From: Megalobrama amblycephala
Lineage: Eukaryota > Chordata > Actinopteri > Cypriniformes > Xenocyprididae
NCBI RefSeq assembly: GCF_018812025.1
Contig: NC_063050.1
Coordinates: 12,565,037-12,629,036 of the forward strand
Length of the DNA stretch: 64,000 nucleotides
Direction of reading: 5' to 3'
Under the pieces are notes generated by a model. It was not told where the DNA came from. It made no database searches and worked only from the letters and a program-made list of their open reading frames with translations. Numbering within the stretch: the stretch's first letter is position 1; every line of letters begins with the position of its first letter. Position numbers and translations under genes: made by a program. Below are positions 1 to 12,027 of the stretch, in pieces.

Positions 1-3000
1 GGGTTATTGAGTGAGATGCAGATGTTGATGCAGATTTTGTTAATGGAGATGTTTCTGATTGAGATGTTGTTTCAGTTGTTGTTACTGTAGTTGATGTAGA
101 TGTTGGTTCAGGTGTTACTGAGTTAGATGCAGTTGTTGATGCAGATGCTGATACTGGAGTTGTTTGAGATTGAAATGTTGTGGTTTCAGATGTTGTTACT
201 GTAGTTGATGTAGATGTTGGTTCAGGGGTTATTGAGTGAGATGCAGATGTTGATGCAGATGTTGTTACTGGAGTTGTTTCTGATTGAGATGTTGTGGTTT
301 CATAGGTTGTGACTGTAGTTGATGTAGATGTTGGTTCAGGGATTGTTGAATGAGATGCAGATGTTGATGCAGATGTTGTTATTGGAGTTGTTTCTGATTG
401 AGATGTTGTGGTTTCATAGGTTGTTACTGTAGTTGATGCAGATGTTGGTACTGGAGTTGTTTCTGATTGAGATGTTGTGGTTTCATAGGTTGTGACTGTA
501 GTTGATGTAGATGTTGGTTCAGGGATTGTTGAATGAGATGCAGATGTTGATGCAGATGTTGTTATTGGAGTTGTTTCTGATTGAGATGTTGTGGTTTCAT
601 AGGTTGTTACTGTAGTTGATGCAGATGTTGGTACTGGAGTTGTTTCTGATTGAGATGTTGTGGTTTCATAGGTTGTGACTGTAGTTGATGTAGATGTTGG
701 TTCAGGGATTGTTGAATGAGATGCAGATATTGATGCAGATGTTGTTATTGGAGTTGTTTCTGATTGAGATGTTGTGGTTTCATAGGTTGTTACTGGAGTT
801 GATGTAGATGTTGGTTCAGGGGTTATTGAGTGAGATGCAGATGTTGATGCAGATTTTGTTAATGGGGATGTTTCTGATTGAGATGTTGTTTCAGTTGTTG
901 TTAATGTAGTTGATGTAGATGTTGGTTCAGGGGTTACTGAGTGAGATGCAGATGTTGATGCAGATGTTGGTACTGGAGTTGTTTCTGATTGAGATGTTGT
1001 GGTTTCATAGGTTGTTGACTGTAGTTGATGTAGATGTTGGTTCAGGGATTGTTGAATGAGATGCAGATGTTGATGCAGATGTTGTTATTGGAGTTGTTTC
1101 TGATTGAGATGTTGTGGTTTCATAGGTTGTTACTGTAGTTGATGTAGATGTTGGTTCAGGGGTTGTCGAGTGAGATGCAGATGTTGATGCAGATGTTGTT
1201 ACTGCAGTTGTTTCTGATTGAGATGTTGTGGTTTCAGATGTTGTTAATGAAGTTGATATAGATGTTGGCTCAGGAATTATCGAGTGAGATGCAGATATTG
1301 ATGCAGATGTTGTTATTGGAGATGTTTCTGATTGAGATGTTGTGGTTTCATCGGTTGTTACTGGAGTTGATGTAGATGTTGGTTCAGGGGTTATTGAGTG
1401 AGATGCAGATGTTGATGCAGATTTTGTTAATGGGGATGTTTCTGATTGAGATGTTGTGGTTTCATAGGTTGTTACTGTAGTTGATGCAGATGTTGGTACT
1501 GGAGTTGTTTCTGATTGAGATGTTGTGGTTTCATAGGTTGTGACTGTAGTTGATGTAGATGTTGGTTCAGGGATTGTTGAATGAGATGCAGATGTTGATG
1601 CAGATGTTGTTATTGGAGTTGTTTCTGATTGAGATGTTGTGGTTTCATAGGTTGTTACTGTAGTTGATGCAGATGTTGGTACTGGAGTTGTTTCTGATTG
1701 AGATGTTGTGGTTTCATAGGTTGTTGACTGTAGTTGATGTAGATGTTGGTTCAGGGATTGTTGAATGAGATGCAGATATTGATGCAGATGTTGTTATTGG
1801 AGTTGTTTCTGATTGAGATGTTGTGGTTTCATAGGTTGTTACTGGAGTTGATGTAGATGTTGGTTCAGGGGTTATTGAGTGAGATGCAGATGTTGATGCA
1901 GATTTTGTTAATGGGGATGTTTCTGATTGAGATGTTGTTTCAGTTGTTGTTAATGTAGTTGATGTAGATGTTGGTTCAGGGGTTACTGAGTGAGATGCAG
2001 ATGTTGATGCAGATGTTGGTACTGGAGTTGTTTCTGATTGAGATGTTGTGGTTTCATAGGTTGTGACTGTAGTTGATGTAGATGTTGGTTCAGGGATTGT
2101 TGAAGTGAGATGCAGATGTTGATGCAGATGTTGTTACTGGAGTTGTTTCTGATTGAGATGTTGTGGTTTCATATGTTGTTACTGTAGTTGATGTAGATGT
2201 TGGTTCAGGGGTTGTCGAGTGAGATGCAGATGTTGATGCAGATGTTGTTACTGCAGTTGTTTCTGATTGAGATGTTGTGGTTTCAGATGTTGTTAATGAA
2301 GTTGATATAGATGTTGGCTCAGGGGTTATCGAGTGAGATGCAGATATTGATGCAGATGTTGTTACTGGAGTTGTTTCTGATTGAGATGTTATGGTTTCAG
2401 ATGTTGTTACTGGAGTTGATGTAGATGTTGGTTCAGGGGTTATTGAGTGAGATGCAGATGTTGATGCAGATTTTGTTAATGGGGATGTTTCTGATTGAGA
2501 TGTTGTTTCAGTTGTTGTTAATGTAGTTGATGTAGATGTTGGTTCAGGGGTTACTGAGTGAGATGCAGATGTTGATGCAGATGTTGGTACTGGAGTTGTT
2601 TCTGATTGAGATGTTGTTTCAGTTGTTGTTAATGTAGTTGATGTAGATGTTGGTTCAGGGGTTACTGAGTGAGATGCAGATGTTGATGCAGATGTTGGTA
2701 CTGGAGTTGTTTCTGATTGAGATGTTATGGTTTCAGATGTTGTTACTGGAGTTGATGTAGATGTTGGTTCAGGGGTTACTGAGTGAGATGCAGATGTTGA
2801 TGCAGATGTTGGTACTGGAGTTGTTTCTGATTGAGATGTTGTTTCAGATGTTGTTACTGTAGTTGATGTAGATGTTGGTTCAGGGGTTACTGAGTGAGAT
2901 GCAGATGTTGATACTGGAGTTGTTTGTGATTGAAATGCTGTTGTTTCAGATGTTGTTACTGTAGTTGATGTAGACGTTGGTTCAGGGGTTATTGAGTGAG

Positions 3001-6000
3001 ATGCAGATGTTGATGCAGATGTTGGTACTGGAGTTGTTTCTGATTGAGATGTTGTGGTTTCAGATGTTGTTACTGTAGTTGATGTAGATGTTGGTTCAGG
3101 GGTTACTGAGTGAGATGCAGATGTTGATGCAGATGTTGGTACTGGAGTTGTTTCTGATTGAGATGTTGTTTCAGATGTTGTTACTGTAGTTGATGTAGAT
3201 GTTGGTTCAGGGGTTACTGAGTGAGATGCAGATGTGATGCAGATACTGGAGTTGTTTGTGATTGAAGATGCTGTTGTTTCAGATGTTGTTACTGTAGTTG
3301 ATGTAGATGTTGGTTCAGGGGTTATTGAGTGAGATGCAGATGTTGATGCAGATGTTGGTACTGGAGTTGTTTCTGATTGAGATGTTGTGGTTTCAGATGT
3401 TGTTACTGTAGTTGATGTAGATGTTGGTTCAGGGGTTACTGAGTGAGATGCAGATGTTGATGCAGATATTGGTAATGGAGTTGTTTGTGATTGAGATGTT
3501 GTGGTTTCAGATGTTGTTACTGTAGTTGATGTAGATGTTGGTTTAGGGGTTACTGAGTGAGATGCAGATGTTGATGCAGATATTGGTAATGGAGTTGTTT
3601 CTGATTGAGATGTTGTTTCAGATGTTGTTACTGTAGTTGATGTAGATGTTGGTTCAGGGGTTACTGAGTGAGATGCAGATGTTGATGCAGATGTTGGTAC
3701 TGGAGTTGTTTCTGATTGAGATGTTGTTTCAGATGTTGTTACTGTAGTTGATGTAGATGTTGGTTCAGGGGTTACTGAGTGAGATGCAGATGTTGATGCA
3801 GATGTTGGTACTGGAGTTGTTTCTGATTGAGATGTTGTTTCAGATGTTGTTACTGTAGTTGATGTAGATGTTGGTTCAGGGGTTACTGAGTGAGATGCAG
3901 ATGTTGATGCAGATGTTGGTACTGGAGTTGTTTCTGATTGAGATGTTGTTTCAGATGTTGTTACTGTAGTTGATGTAGATGTTGGTTCAGGGGTTACTGA
4001 GTGAGATGCAGATGTTGATGCAGATGTTGGTACTGGAGTTGTTTCTGATTGAGATGTTGTTTCAGATGTTGTTACTGTAGTTGATGTAGATGTTGGTTCA
4101 GGGGTTACTGAGTGAGATGCAGATGTTGATGCAGATGTTGGTACTGGAGTTGTTTCTGATTGAGATGTTGTTTCAGATGTTGTTACTGTAGTTGATGTAG
4201 ATGTTGGTTCAGGGGTTACTGAGTGAGATGCAGATGTTGATGCAGATGTTGGTACTGGAGTTGTTTCTGATTGAGATGTTGTTTCAGATGTTGTTACTGT
4301 AGTTGATGTAGATGTTGGTTCAGGGGTTACTGAGTGAGATGCAGATGTTGATGCAGATGTTGGTACTGGAGTTGTTTCTGATTGAGATGTTGTTTCAGAT
4401 GTTGTTACTGTAGTTGATGTAGATGTTGGTTCAGGGGTTACTGAGTGAGATGCAGATGTTGATGCAGATGTTGGTACTGGAGTTGTTTCTGATTGAGATG
4501 TTGTTTCAGATGTTGTTACTGTAGTTGATGTAGATGTTGGTTCAGGGGTTACTGAGTGAGATGCAGATGTTGATGCAGATGTTGGTACTGGAGTTGTTTC
4601 TGATTGAGATGTTGTTTCAGTTGTTGTTAATGTAGTTGATGTAGATGTTGGTTCAGGGGTTACTGAGTGAGATGCAGATGTTGATGCAGATGTTGGTACT
4701 GGAGTTGTTTCTGATTGAGATGTTGTTTCAGATGTTGTTACTGTAGTTGATGTAGATGTTGGTTCAGGGGTTACTGAGTGAGATGCAGATGTTGATGCAG
4801 ATGTTGGTACTGGAGTTGTTTCTGATTGAGATGTTGTTTCAGATGTTGTTACTGTAGTTGATGTAGATGTTGGTTCAGGGGTTACTGAGTGAGATGCAGA
4901 TGTTGATGCAGATGTTGGTACTGGAGTTGTTTCTGATTGAGATGTTGTTTCAGATGTTGTTACTGTAGTTGATGTAGATGTTGGTTCAGGGGTTACTGAG
5001 TGAGATGCAGATGTTGATGCAGATGTTGGTACTGGAGTTGTTTCTGATTGAGATGTTGTTTCAGATGTTGTTACTGTAGTTGATGTAGATGTTGGTTCAG
5101 GGGTTACTGAGTGAGATGCAGATGTTGATGCAGATGTTGGTACTGGAGTTGTTTCTGATTGAGATGTTGTTTCAGATGTTGTTACTGTAGTTGATGTAGA
5201 TGTTGGTTCAGGGGTTACTGAGTGAGATGCAGATGTTGATGCAGATGTTGGTACTGGAGTTGTTTCTGATTGAGATGTTGTTTCAGATGTTGTTACTGTA
5301 GTTGATGTAGATGTTGGTTCAGGGGTTACTGAGTGAGATGCAGATGTTGATGCAGATGTTGGTACTGGAGTTGTTTCTGATTGAGATGTTGTTTCAGATG
5401 TTGTTACTGTAGTTGATGTAGATGTTGGTTCAGGGGTTACTGAGTGAGATGCAGATGTTGATGCAGATGTTGGTACTGGAGTTGTTTCTGATTGAGATGT
5501 TGTTTCAGATGTTGTTACTGTAGTTGATGTAGATGTTGGTTCAGGGGTTACTGAGTGAGATGCAGATGTTGATGCAGATGTTGGTACTGGAGTTGTTTCT
5601 GATTGAGATGTTGTTTCAGATGTTGTTACTGTAGTTGATGTAGATGTTGGTTCAGGGGTTACTGAGTGAGATGCAGATGTTGATGCAGATGTTGGTACTG
5701 GAGTTGTTTCTGATTGAGATGTTGTTTCAGATGTTGTTACTGTAGTTGATGTAGATGTTGGTTCAGGGGTTACTGAGTGAGATGCAGATGTTGATGCAGA
5801 TGTTGGTACTGGAGTTGTTTCTGATTGAGATGTGGTTTCAGATGTTGTTACTGTAGTTGATGTAGATGTTGGTTCAGGGGTTACTGAGTGAGATGCAGAT
5901 GTTGATGCAGATGTTGGTACTGGAGTTGTTTCTGATTGAGATGTTGTTTCAGATGTTGTTACTGTAGTTGATGTAGATGTTGGTTCAGGGGTTACTGAGT

Positions 6001-9000
6001 GAGATGCAGATGTTGATGCAGATGTTGGTACTGGAGTTGTTTCTGATTGAGATGTTGTTTCAGATGTTGTTACTGTAGTTGATGTAGATGTTGGTTCAGG
6101 GGTTACTGAGTGAGATGCAGATGTTGATGCAGATGTTGATACTGGAGTTTTTTGTGATTGAGATGTTGTGGTTTCAGATGTTGTTACTGTAGTTGATGTA
6201 GATGTTGGCCCAGGGGTTACTGAGTGAGATGCAGATGATGATGCAGATGTTGGTACTGGAGTTGTTTCTGATTGAGATGTTGTTTTCAGATGTTGTTACT
6301 GGAGTTGATGTAGATGTTGGTTCAGGGGTTACTGAGTGAGATGCAGATGTTGATGCAGATGTTGGTACTGGAGTTGTTTCTGATTGAGATGTTATGGTTT
6401 CAGATGTTGTTACTGGAGTTGATGTAGATGTTGGTTCAGGGGTTACTGAGTGTGATGCAGATGTTGATGCAGATGTTGGTACTGGAGTTGTTTCTGATTG
6501 AGATGTTGTTTCAGATGTTGTTACTGTAGTTGATGTAGATGTTGGTTCAGGGGTTACTGAGTGAGATGCAGATGTTGATGCAGATGTTGATACTGGAGTT
6601 GTTTGTGATTGAAATGTTGTGGTTTCAGATGTTGTTACTGGAGTTGATGTAGATGTTGGTTCAGGGGTTATTGAGTGAGATGCAAATGTTGATGCAGATG
6701 TTGGTACTGGAGTTGTTTCTGATTGAGATGTTGTTTCAGATGTTGTTACTGAGTGAGATGCAGATGTTGATGCAGATGTTGGTACTGGAGGTGTTTCTGA
6801 TTGAGATGTTTCAGATGTTGTTACTGTAGTTGATGTAGATGTTGGTTCAGGGGTTATTGAGTGAGATGCAGATGTTGATGCAGATGTTGTTACTGGAGTT
6901 GTTTCTGATTGAGATGTTGTTTCAGATGTTGTTACTGTAGTTGATGTAGATGTTGGTTCAGGGGTTACTGAGTGAGATGCAGATGTTGATGCAGATGTTG
7001 ATACTGGAGTTGTTTGTGATTGAAATGTTGTGGTTTCAGATGTTGTTACTGGAGATGATGTAGATGTTGGTTCAGGGGTTACTGAGTGAGATGCAGATGT
7101 TGGTACTGGAGTTGTTTCTGATTGAGATGTTATGGTTTCAGATGTTGTTACTAGAGTTGATGTAGATGTTGGTTCAGGGGTTATTGAGTGAGATGCAGAT
7201 GTTGATGCAGATTTTGTTAATGGAGATGTTTCTGATTGAGATGTTGTTTCAGTTGTTATTAATGTAGTTGATGTAGATGTTGGTTCAGGGGTTACTGAGT
7301 GAGATGCAGATGTTGACGCAGATGTTGGTACTGGAGTTGTTTCTGATTGAGATGTTGTTTCAGTTGTTGTTAATGTAGTTGATGTAGATGTTGGTTCAGG
7401 GGTTACTAAGTGAGATGCAGATGTTGATGCAGATGTTGGTACTGGAGTTGTTTCTGATTGAGATGTTGTTTCAGATGTTGTTACTGTAGTTGATGTAGAT
7501 GTTGGTTCAGGGGTTATTGAGTGAGATGCAGATGTTGATGCAGATGCTGGTACTGGAGTCGTTTCTGATTGAGATATTATGGTTTTAGATGTTGTTATTG
7601 GAGTTGATGTAGATGTTGGTTCAGGGGTTACTGAGTGAGATGCAAATGTTGATGCAGATGTTGGTACTGGAGTTGTTTCTGATTGAGATGTTGTTTCAGA
7701 TGGTGTTACTGTAGTTGATGTAGATGTTGGTTCAGGGGTTACTGAGTGAGATGCAGATGTTGATGCAGATGTTGGTATTGGAGTTGTTTCTGATTGAGAT
7801 GTTGTTTCAGATGCTGTTACTGTAGTTGATGTAGATGTTGGTTCAGGGGTTACTGAGTGAGATGCAGATGTTGATGCAGATGTTGATACTGGAGTTGTTT
7901 GTGATTGAAATGTTGTTTCAGATGTTGTTACTGAGTGAGATGCAGATGTTGATGCAGATATTGGTACTGGAGGTGTTTCTAAATGAGATGTTTCAGATGT
8001 TGTTACTGTAGTTGATGTAGATGTTGGTTCAGGGGTTATTGAGTGAGATGCAGATGTTGATGCAGATGTTGTTAATGGACTTGTTTCTGATTGAGATGTT
8101 ATGGTTTCAGATGTTGTTACTGTAGTTGATGTAGATGTTGGTTCAGGGGTTACTGACTGAGATGCAGATGTTGGTACTGGAGTTGTTTCTGATTGAGATG
8201 TTGTTTCAGATGTTGTTACTGTAGTTGATGTAGATGTTGGTTCAGGGGTTATTGAGTGAGATGCAGATGTTGATGCAGATGTTGTTACTGGTGTTTTTTC
8301 TGATTGAGATGTTATGGTTTCAGATGTTGTTACTGGAGTTGATGTAGATGTTGGTTCAGGGGTTATTGAGTGAGATGCAGATGTTGATGCAGATATTGGT
8401 ACTGGAGTTGTTTCTGATTGAGATGTTGTTTCAGATGTTGTTACTGTAGTTGATGTAGATGTTGGTTCAGGGGTTACTGAGTGAGATGCAGATGTTGATG
8501 CAGATGTTGATACTGGAGTTGTTTGTGATTGAAATGTTGTGGTTTCAGATGTTGTTACTGGAGATGATGTAGATGTTGGTTCAGGGGTTACTGAGTGAGA
8601 TGCAGATGTTGGTACTGGAGTTGTTTCTGATTGAGATGTTATGGTTTCAGATGTTGTTACTAGAGTTGATGTAGATGTTGGTTCAGGGGTTATTGAGTGA
8701 GATGCAGATGTTGATGCAGATTTTGTTAATGGAGATGTTTCTGATTGAGATGTTGTTTCAGTTGTTGTTAATGTAGTTGATGTAGATGTTGGTTCAGGGG
8801 TTACTGAGTGAGATGCAGATGTTGACGCAGATGTTGGTACTGGAGTTGTTTCTGATTGAGATGTTGTTTCAGATGTTGTTACTGTAGTTGATGTAGATGT
8901 TGGTTCAGGGGTTATTGAGTGAGATGCAGATGTTGATGCAGATGCTGGTACTGGAGTTGTTTCTGATTGAGATGTTGTTTCAGATGTTGTTACTGTAGTT

Positions 9001-10400
9001 GATGTAGATGTTGGTTCAGGGGTTACTGAGTGAGATGCAGATGTTGATGCAGATATTGGTACTGGAGTTGTTTCTGATTGAGATGTTGTTTCAGATGTTG
9101 TTACTGTAGTTGATGTAGATGTTGGTTCAGGGGTTACTGAGTGAGATGCAGATGTTGATGCAGATGTTGATACTGGAGTTGTTTGTGATTGAAATGTTGT
9201 GGTTTCAGATGTTGTTACTGGAGATGATGTAGATGTTGGTTCAGGGGTTACTGAGTGAGATGCAGATGTTGGTACTGGAGTTGTTTCTGATTGAGATGTT
9301 ATGGTTTCAGATGTTGTTACTAGAGTTGATGTAGATGTTGGTTCAGGGGTTATTGAGTGAGATGCAGATGTTGATGCAGATTTTGTTAATGGAGATGTTT
9401 CTGATTGAGATGTTGTTTCAGTTGTTGTTAATGTAGTTGATGTAGATGTTGGTTCAGGGGTTACTGAGTGAGATGCAGATGTTGACGCAGATGTTGGTAC
9501 TGGAGTTGTTTCTGATTGAGATGTTGTTTCAGATGTTGTTACTGTAGTTGATGTAGATGTTGGTTCAGGGGTTATTGAGTGAGATGCAGATGTTGATGCA
9601 GATGCTGGTACTGGAGTTGTTTCCGATTGAGATGTTGTTTCAGATGTTGTTACTGCAGTTGATGTAGATGTTGGTTCAGGGGTTACTGAGTGAGATGCAG
9701 ATGTTGACGCAGATGTTGGTACTGGAGTTGTTTCTGATTGAGATGTTGTTTCAGATGTTGTTACTGTAGTTGATGTAGATGTTGGTTCAGGGGTTATTGA
9801 GTGAGATGCAGATGTTGATGCAGATGCTGGTACTGGAGTTGTTTCTGATTGAGATGTTGTTTCAGATGTTGTTACTGTAGTTGATGTAGATGTTGGTTCA
9901 GGGGTTATTGAGTGAGATGCAGATGTTGATGCAGATGTTGTTACTGGAGTTGTTTCTGATTGAGATATTATGGTTTCAGATGTTGTTACTGTAGTTGATG
10001 TAGATTTTGGTTCAGGGGTTATTGAGTGAGATGCAGATGTTGATGCAGATGTTGGTACTGGAGTTGTTTCTGATTGAGATGTTGTTTCAGATGGTGTTAC
10101 TGTAGTTGATGTAGATGTTGGTTCAGGGGTTACTGAGTAAGATGCAGATGTTGATGCAGATGTTGGTATTGGAGTTGTTTCTGATTGAGATGTTGTTTCA
10201 GATGCTGTTACTGTAGTTGATGTAGATGTTGGTTCAGGGGTTACTGAGTGAGATGCAGATGTTGATGCAGATGTTGATACTGGAGTTGTTTCTGATTGAG
10301 GTGTTGTGTTTTCAGATGTTGTTACTGCAGTTGATGTAGATGTTGTTTCAGGGATTGTCGAGTGAGATGCTGATGTTGATGCAGATGTTGTTACTGGAGT
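1..10400. repeat. 111-bp minisatellite array, about 89 units
   Basis: I used the motif gttggttcagg (and close variants) as an anchor and placed 89 copies from 102 to 10342. Spacings are 99, 102, 108, 111, 114, 183 or 186 bp, all multiples of three, except four: 115 (921-1036), 184 (1561-1745), 115 (2084-2199) and 112 (6204-6316). From 3537 to 6090 there are 23 consecutive 111-bp spacings of nearly identical sequence. The flanks are more diverged and contain higher-order units (183 bp near 330-696; about 660 bp near 8461/9121; about 1,050 bp near 696/1745). The 3-bp step between the 111 and 114 forms is gttgtttcag versus gttgtggtttcag. Confidence 0.97.
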
Positions 10401-10411
10401 TAATGTATACC
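1..10411 (-). CDS. giant mucin-like PTS-repeat exon (partial, runs off left edge)
   Basis: Seen: reading the minus strand from 10409 leftwards gives an uninterrupted Ser/Thr/Pro-rich frame made of 37- or 38-residue repeats. The pieces are TVTTSETTSQSETTPVP followed by TSASTSASHSVTPEPTSTST. In the consensus unit 23 of 37 residues are Ser or Thr and 4 are Pro, with no Met, Cys, Lys, Arg or aromatic residue, so there is no ATG in frame and ATG-based ORF calling misses it. The exon starts after a long pyrimidine tract and TAG (10413-10412); its first two bases complete a codon (phase 1). By eye I found no in-frame stop down to a +1 insertion near 6283, after which TGA occurs at 6176-6174; as assembled this is about 1,410 codons. 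Known: mucins carry such O-glycosylated tandem repeats in single giant exons. Inferred: a secreted or membrane mucin-like glycoprotein. The C-terminal exons lie outside the window. Confidence 0.72.
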
Positions 10412-11016
10412 CTAGTGAAAAAAAAAAACTATGCTAAGTATACTTGCAGTCAGACTAATTATCACCATATTTCCAGTGTGTTAATGATTAGTTAACTTAA
10501 AGTGTGCTATTATGAAACAACTAATTTTGTACCAAGTATATTTTAGTTGTAATTAAGTTGTATAAATACTGTATAAGTACAGTAAACTGTATACTGTATA
10601 AAAATTTACTATTGTATATAATATATACTATACTAGTATATATACTATGTACTATAGTGGAGCTACATACTATTAGTGGAGCTATATACAACTATTACAT
10701 TTATGTTATGCTGTTAGCAACAGCATAACATAAATGTAAGTGTAAACGTCAAATGAGACCGGACAACAAGCACAGAAAACACAGGAACTTAAATACAGAG
10801 GTAAATAAGGAGTTAAACGGAAACAGCTGAGTGTGATTGCAAATCATATTAATAACCATGGTAACACAGGAAAAGTGGGAAAACTAAACAAAGGAACACA
10901 TGTGAGCAAAAGTGACAAAATAAGAGTCCATGAAAATGAAACTAAATAAACAGAACTGTAACAGGAACAAATGAGTAGTGCAATATTAGCACTCCACTAT
11001 TAACAAGCAAGAAAAC
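10412..11016. other. intronic AT-rich stretch with a perfect hairpin
   Basis: On the minus strand this is the 3' end of the intron before the mucin-like exon: the T-rich tract and TAG acceptor are at about 10412-10432. Positions 10560-10680 are TA-rich (tatactgta-type repeats). Positions 10740-11010 are an A-rich stretch of the kind common in dispersed fish repeats (many 'aaca', 'ggaac' words). No coding potential was recognised. Confidence 0.6.
10695..10739. repeat. perfect 21-bp inverted repeat with 3-nt loop
   Basis: Arms 10695-10715 and 10719-10739 are exact reverse complements around the loop agc; the arm contains acatttatgttatgctgtt. It lies about 280 bp upstream (minus sense) of the mucin exon acceptor. 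It may be the tip of an old palindromic element or a structured intron segment; nothing in the sequence decides between these. Confidence 0.85.
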
Positions 11017-11234
11017 GTCTCGGTTACGTATGTAACCCTCGTTCCCTGAAGGAGGGAATGGAGACGTACGTCAGTAGTGACCGACGAATTGGGATATTGC
11101 TAGAGAGCCCTATCAGCTTCGAGTGAACTAAAACAAGCCAATTGAGTTGGTGTGCGATATTTGCATGATGCGCACCGCCCCCGACAGGTGTACATAAATA
11201 GGAAGTAGATGCAATCGCACTCTGTTTTTCGCTG
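11017..11234. repeat. DIRS left inverted terminal repeat
   Basis: The core acgtacgtcagtagtgacc through to cgcactctgtttttcgct (11064-11234) is the reverse complement of 16279-16448 with few mismatches. The outer about 47 bp (11017-11063) has no partner in the right terminal repeat but is matched by the internal complementary region. Confidence 0.85.
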
Positions 11235-11300
11235 AGGAGACAACTGGTGTCCGCGCAGCAGCGAGGGTACAGAAACTGTGGCGACGGGACGTACGTTTCC

Positions 11301-11400
11301 GTTCCCTCCTTCAGGGAACGAGAGTTACATACGTAACCGAGACGTTCCCTTTCAGTCGGTCACGTTCGACGTACGTCAGTAGTGACCGACGAATTGGGAT
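11301..11400. repeat. DIRS internal complementary region
   Basis: Bases 11301-11344 are the reverse complement of the left extremity (gttccctccttcagggaac ... accgagac). Bases 11344-11400 are the reverse complement of the right extremity (ttccctttcag ... gaattgggat). It thus joins both element ends in one block, as expected for the template that lets DIRS elements form a closed circle. Confidence 0.85.
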
Positions 11401-12027
11401 CCCAACTAAAGCGCCACAGTTACGAAACCCCTTCCAGTGCCCAGCGCAAGCTCGGCCGCCCATTGCACTAGCTGGGACGGTGAAGGGGGCGAGCTTACGC
11501 CGAGAGCGTCTACTGCTGTTCCACAACTACCCACTAAGTAAACTAGACTACACTGGGAAGCGAACCCGTAGGGGACGCTGCGGAGGCCACTACCTACCCA
11601 CGGGGGAGGAATTTACGTGGAAAGTACACATATGGACTGGCCCGAGGGGCAGTACGCATATGGAAGTCCCTGGGATGGCTCCACCTGGGTAAGGGGAGAC
11701 TCATCTGACAGGTGACAGCAGAGCTGGCTCTGCTAAGGGAAAGACACGGACTCGCCCGTAAGGAGTTTTAAACTGTGGAAGATTACACATATGGGACCGC
11801 TCACATAGAGGAGTCACGACATATGGACCCCAGCCAACAGACAGCGTCAGCGACGGATGTAGGCCTGGCATCAGACACTCCGCAATGTCCGAGCCGAAGG
11901 GGGAGGCGGAGGAACTCGACAGGGTTCGCCAAGCGGGGAACACGACTGGAGTCAAAAGTATGCACGCATCCGGCCCAGGGGGCGGGAATGGCATTGCAAG
12001 CCGACACTTAGAGCGGGTTCAACGTGT

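Noticed and set aside
1..10400. CRISPR-like or centromeric satellite reading of the array
   Set aside because: Units are contiguous with no unique spacers, the genome is clearly vertebrate, and the unit keeps a reading frame on one strand with a splice acceptor, unlike a centromeric satellite.
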